Shown here: positions 60,001 through 64,000 of the stretch, piece after piece
Numbering within the stretch: position 1 is the stretch's first letter
Layout: each line of letters opens with the position of its first letter
NCBI RefSeq assembly: GCF_002575655.3
Contig: NC_053040.3
Span: 456,678,780 to 456,742,779, forward strand
DNA from: Aegilops tauschii subsp. strangulata
Taxonomy: Eukaryota > Streptophyta > Magnoliopsida > Poales > Poaceae
Direction: 5' to 3'
Length of the DNA: 64,000 nucleotides
The notes under the pieces: model-generated
Databases searched by the model: none
What the model was told of the DNA's origin: nothing
Seen by the model: the letters and a program-made list of their open reading frames with translations, nothing else
Translations under genes and position numbers: made by a program

Positions 60001-60138
60001 GCAATTTTGTTTTTTCATTTTATGCTCTGTGGAACGATAAAAAGCTGGTGAAGCCGGTTTGCATATCGAGTATTGTCTGTTACACATTTTAAGACCTTCA
60101 ACGAGAAGTATTCGTGCTAACTACAAATATTGCTTGTG
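57096..60138 (+). other. Helitron interior, 3' half
   Basis: Mostly intron-like AT-rich sequence with a C-rich tract at 57948-57972. Exon-like pieces occur between AG and GT sites: about 57509-57620 ([20 protein letters not shown]) and 58434-58510 (GELALPLSTMLAVSVALYQV). I do not recognise them. Around 59350 an AT-rich non-coding tail begins. Confidence 0.4.
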
Positions 60139-60140
60139 CA

Positions 60141-60262
60141 GGATGAGTATGAGTTGAGGAAGCAGTTTTTATTATACTTGCTCAAACATCGTGGGAATGA
60201 AGTTAAAGACAACTTTCCTGACATTGTGCGAGAATTCTTAAACGCATCAAGTAGATCTTAAT
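60141..60262 (+). pseudogene. Terminal-exon-like segment captured near the Helitron 3' end
   Basis: After an AG acceptor (GTGCAG) the frame reads DEYELRKQFLLYLLKHRGNE, then VKDNFPDIVREFLNASSRS and TAA. Amphipathic, charged composition and a clean acceptor suggest a real terminal exon. It ends about 200 bp before the Helitron terminus. The source gene is not recognised. Confidence 0.5.
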
Positions 60263-60461
60263 AATTTGTAATAGATTTTTAGTTGGATCGGCACTCTATA
60301 TTTGTTATCAATTTACATTGTAAATGAAGTGGACTGTAACTATTATGCAATTATGTCTGTGTTATATGGTCTTTATATATGTAAAATATAACATGCATTA
60401 TCTTTATATAACTCTAGAAAATCTTTCAAAAGCCCGTGGCAACGCACGGACATTCTACTAG

Positions 60462-60680
60462 TATATATAGTGGGGAGTGTTGGGCATACCGGAATCCGGT
60501 CCCAACTCGAAAGGGAGGAACGGACGATCAAATCAACATGATCCCGATCCGGATCTGAATTCCGAATTCGAAACATGACGAGGCGGTTCGAACGGAGGCC
60601 AGGCCCAGGCGGTGGAGAAACAAACGCGAACGATGTCCGTCTATGGAGGGAATACCTGATGGGCCACAACAGCCATTGAA
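60462..60680 (-). promoter_or_regulatory. Displaced promoter part of triplicated segment copy 3
   Basis: Begins with the TATA-like box (TATATATAG, 60462-60470) and continues GTGTTGGGCATACCGGAATC through AGGCCCAGGC, colinear with the upstream regions of copies 1 (27087-27200) and 2 (52239-52370). It is cut off at about 60680 by the LINE. Confidence 0.9.
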
Positions 60681-60689
60681 AGAGCACCT

Positions 60690-62434
60690 CGTGGCCGTGC
60701 AGCAACATGACCTCGAGCTCGCACGCGGCTGCGTGCGCCGCCGCCGGGTCGCCTACGGGGATCCCACCCATTAGCATGCGAGAAACGAGACGTACGCGCG
60801 TGATCAAGCCCAAGGAGGAGGAGATTAGAGCATGCCGCAAGTTGTTGGGCTTGTTTGGAGCAGCCTCGTGCCTCAAGGTCAACTTATCGAAGTGTGCGGC
60901 ACTTCTAATCCGATGCTCACCTCAGGAGCTGGACGTGGTCTGTAGCTCTCTTGGATGCGAGTGCATCGTTCCCGTGCAAATACCTTGGTCTTCCACTCAT
61001 GATTCGCAAACCAACAGAAGCAACGTTTCAGTACCTCATGGACCAATTCTTGGCTCGCCTGCCCAACTGGAAGGCGGCCACGATGCCCAAAAGTGGACGG
61101 CCGATACTCATACTCTATGTACTGAGTGCACTCCTGATTCATGCTATTCTAGCGATGGCTATTCCCCCCAAGACACCAGTGGCAATGATGAAAATATGTC
61201 GGGGCCTTTTGTGGTGCGGCAAGTCAGAGGCAAGAGGCGAAAACTGTGTCGTCGCGTGGGACGTGGTGTGTCGCCCCAAGTGGGCCGGTGGGCTAGGCAT
61301 CCCCAACCTACAATGGTTAAACATGGCTTGCTAGCGAGATGGCCTTGGCTGCAACGCTCGGATCAATCTTGTCCATGGTCCGAGTTCACTATCTTGGTGC
61401 CGACAGAATCGACGACCCTATTCCGTGTAGCGGCAAGAGCCACAGTGGGTGATGGCAAGGAAACTTTGTTTTGGGAGGATAGATGGCTTGAGAGTCAACG
61501 GATTGAGGAGCTTGCACCGCTAGTGTACCAGAAGGTATAAAGGAAGAATTAATAGATCCTCAGGCACTGTCTCAGAAGCTTTGAGAGAACATACATGGGC
61601 AGTGGACATAGGGCCTGAAATAACGGCCGCCATGCTGCACCAGTTCTTGGAAGTGTGGCAAAGAGTTGATGAGGTTCAACTTCAGGATGGATGGCGAGAC
61701 TCCCTCTGTTGGGCATGGGAGAAGGATGGTCAGTTCTCTACCAGATCTATGTACGCCGCCAAATTCTCAGGGCTAGAAGTTGTGCCAGCAGCTGCGTTTA
61801 CATGGAAGTCAAGGGCACCAAACCAGTGCCGCTTCTTTGCATGACTTGCCACCAAGGACCGATGTTGGACGTCCGACAGATTAGCAAGGAGGGGACTACC
61901 ACACCGAAGCGCCTACCCGTTGTGTGACCAGCACGATGAGACCATGAATCACATCATGATTGATTGTGTCTTTGCTCTGAAGATCTGGACACGGATTTGC
62001 ACGGCTATGGGAAAGACAGAAAGGGCCCCCCTACCACAGGAGACACTACCCGAGTGGTGCATCAGGCAGGAGGAGAGCAGAGAGCATTGGAAGGCAGTAA
62101 GGGCGATGTGCCTCCTCGTCTTGTGGGGAATTTGGAAACATCACATTGTCGTGGTTGTTCGACGGAGCTATGCCTTCCACACGACAGGTTTTACATCAAA
62201 TTGTTGACAAGGGCCGAATATGGATTCAGGTAGGTCTGCTACGTGGGGTAGCCGAGGGGTTCTTCACAAGGATGGCAACGTGGGCGAGTAGTGAGTAGTC
62301 AACATAGGACGATTATCATGGTGGAGGTGGCCGTTAGGCTGCTTGTAATTAAACTGTAACAGAAACCATAGAGGGAGTCTTCCATATCCTCTTTAATAAA
62401 TGATACACACACTCATGCGTATTCGAGAAAAAAG
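60690..62434 (+). pseudogene. LINE remnant: reverse transcriptase end and zf-RVT domain
   Basis: Several frames in order give the RT C-terminal part (LGLFGAASCLKVNLSKCAAL), then CKYLGLPLMIRKPTEATFQY, WKAATMPKSGRPILI, AWDVVCRPKWAGGLGIPNLQ, then GWRDSLCWAWEKDGQFSTRS, FTWKSRAPNQCRFFAW-type zf-RVT sequence with CDQHDETMNHIMIDCVFA, and VLWGIWKHHIVV. These are the standard 3' blocks of plant L1-type LINEs. It ends near AATAAATGATACACACACTC and a short A run (62428-62434). It is 5'-truncated, as LINE insertions usually are, and frameshifted. Confidence 0.9.
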
Positions 62435-62439
62435 GATTG

Positions 62440-63515
62440 TCTGCACGTTTTGTAAATCTACCTTCTACTAGGATTGCCCTAGATAGTCAACTGTTGAAAA
62501 AGACATTTGTCTAATAACTTTTTTCGTACATAAATGCTATCAAGGGTCATCCTTGACCTGCAGATGTGCATAAACAAGATAGGTGCGCACATGAGCGTTC
62601 AGGAGGTGTGCCAATGGCACGCCCCATCCACTAGCATGCATCAAATTAGATAGAACAAGCAGCCTGGCAGACATCATTTTCCGTGTACACTTATATGAAT
62701 TTTAATGCTATATTCATCTATCCCATCTTTCTAAGTGATGCTATCAAAAGATTGTTTGACAGATCTATCACCAAAAACTTGGTTTCCAACCTTTTTGAAG
62801 AATATATCATCTATAGAGATGCAAATCTGTGGCCTCTGGTGTGCCATTGATTTTATCCAAAAATCATTATATGTAGAGCTGAGCACATTTTGGGATTTGC
62901 CATGACCATTTTGCTATAAGTAGGCCATTTTTTGCAACGGAAAACAGTAGGAAATTATCCTATTGCGACATGCCATTATTGTGTCCGAGTGAATGTTATG
63001 GATTCTAAGGATGGTGGTTCAAGATATCTTTAAGTGACATAAAATGAACAGCCCATGAGCTACCAATGTCTTTATTCTGGGCAAGAATTGCTTCAACAAG
63101 TATATTTATTCTAAATGAAAGTTACAAAGTTATTCGCTATATTTTAAGGAATTGGTAGTAACACATCTTTCGCTGCAGATAAGAGGAACCTAAATTCCCA
63201 GCCATCAACTTACCAGTGATTCTTATCTTAAATATGCTTAGCTCGAGTCGAGACTCGGCCCATGCTTGATTGAGTAACCGCAAATTCACCAACCCAGTCT
63301 ATGTATCCTTACACTGGCAAAAAAAATGGTCTTCAATTTGAAATTCTATGTAGGCGTGAAGCTAATGTGATGTTGGGTGATTTCAAGCTCCAATTAGGTT
63401 TTTTTTTGGCTAATTCAGTGCAGGTTTGTGTATTTTACTTCTGACTACCATGCTTAGTTACTCTTCTAGACAATTGTTGAAATTTGAGGTCTCAACTGTC
63501 CAGTTTCCTTCAATT
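62440..63515. other. Unrecognised intergenic sequence
   Basis: AT-rich, no open frame of interest, no recognised repeat termini. Confidence 0.4.
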
Positions 63516-63525
63516 GATATAACAG

Positions 63526-63606
63526 GAAATGCTTTCAAGAAGAAATGCTAATCAGAATGAAGCATCTGAGCCATGCAATGCTGCAGATGGTGGCTCGGAA
63601 AGATGA
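63526..63606 (+). other. Exon-like segment, unknown
   Basis: After an AG, the frame reads EMLSRRNANQNEASEPCNAA then DGGSER and TGA. It could be a terminal exon of a gene fragment. It matches nothing I know. Confidence 0.3.
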
Positions 63607-63689
63607 TTCTAGATACTGGTTGTGGTTGTGGCACTAGAGTTAGTTTCTTGCGAATTGTAGTCTGTTATGTTGTCATAGCTACTATATAT

Positions 63690-64000
63690 ATGAACGTCTA
63701 TTAGACACCCAGGGTGACGAATATCTTATTCCTCACCCTGGTCGATTCTACCGAGACACGTCTCCCGTCCAGCGTCCAACTAAGCCACCGTTTCACCCAT
63801 CAAAAGGAGGCCCACCGCCCCTTGCTGTAAGATTACACAGGGATCGAGGTATTTTTATGTTTTTGAGACCAAGGTTTTGGTTACCGAATGAGGCAATTTT
63901 ACCGAGGGTGACTGATAAACGTGGTTACCACGGTTACCGGGAAATATCGAGAAATACCGAGAATATTTCGAACGAATTTTGTAGTTGAATTTTGAATTCA
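63690..64000. mobile_element. Possible edge of another transposable element
   Basis: CACCCAGGGTGACGAATATC is followed closely by its partial inverse (CTCACCCTGG). Further right, ACCGAATGAGG, TTACCACGGTTACCG and GAAATACCGAGAA repeats look like the edge of a repetitive Triticeae element that runs out of the window. No family is named. Confidence 0.3.

Larger units (their letters stand above)
54728..60461 (+). mobile_element. Helitron (about 5.73 kb)
   Basis: The 3' end is a hairpin CCCGTGGCAACGCACGG, then ACATTCTACTAG and host T. The 5' end is at TTTCTACGTCGTTAG. Joining the flanks (GTCA and TATATATAG) gives GTCATATATATAG, exactly the sequence of copies 1 and 2, so the insertion is clean between A and T with no target duplication, as Helitrons do. 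The canonical TC start would be two bases further in (54730), so the left border is uncertain by 2 bp. No Rep/helicase is visible; the element is non-autonomous and seems to carry exon-like host pieces. Confidence 0.92.

Noticed and set aside
1..64000. CRISPR arrays, prokaryotic operons, rRNA or tRNA genes
   Set aside because: None was seen; the spaced repeats present are minisatellites, subterminal repeats or LTR-derived, and the DNA is clearly plant nuclear.

Overview
The window is plant nuclear DNA from a grass, most probably a member of the Triticeae (wheat, barley, Aegilops or a relative). The main reasons are two nested Angela/BARE-type Copia retrotransposons, a CACTA element with grass-type subterminal repeats, several Stowaway MITEs, Helitron termini ending in CTAG, and an insertion of grass plastid DNA. 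No intact conventional gene of known function is visible. Nearly everything is transposable elements, gene fragments and small duplications. The species cannot be fixed from the sequence alone.

Layout. 1-406 is the 3' tail of a Helitron-like element. 412-2200 is mostly unrecognised. 2300-10720 is a gene-fragment mosaic. It holds two cassettes that share a 5' module (2862-3802 and 7964-8976) and a 3' module (7218-7745 and 10168-10720) but carry different cargo: a dead cytosolic pyruvate kinase (exon remnants 3803-7050) and a fragment of a three-repeat MYB gene (9631-9824). A degenerate Helitron-like end follows at about 11414. 11460-13400 plus 25713-26188 is one plastid insertion carrying rpl32 and ndhF. 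It is split by a 12.3-kb composite CACTA element (13401-25712) with a 3-bp target duplication. The composite has two left ends and about 5 kb of non-CACTA DNA between them.

26306-27265, 51464-52475 and 53982-60680 are three copies of one small segment, each with a short minus-strand gene of unknown family (76 and 78 residues in copies 1 and 2). In copy 3 the start codon is lost and a 5.7-kb Helitron (54728-60461) sits between the TATA-like box and the reading frame. Copies 1 and 2 are separated by a TIR-like element (27412-28628), a LINE remnant carrying a MITE (28890-29880), and a gypsy-type retroelement gene (about 31240-50940). That gene is interrupted by a Harbinger-like element, which in turn carries an Angela element with a second complete Angela inside it (38760-47429, target duplication ACATG). 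The outer Angela is truncated at a junction that duplicates 66 bp of the gypsy-type gene. 52490-53980 holds LINE and CACTA scraps, 60690-62434 is a LINE 3' half (reverse transcriptase end and zf-RVT), and 62440-64000 is largely unrecognised.

There is no operon-like cooperation between genes. The biology here is insertion, capture and repair. The strongest observations are the composite CACTA with captured DNA, the Helitron separating a promoter from its small gene, the triplicated orphan gene, the paired cassettes with different cargo, and the 66-bp duplication at the truncated Angela LTR.
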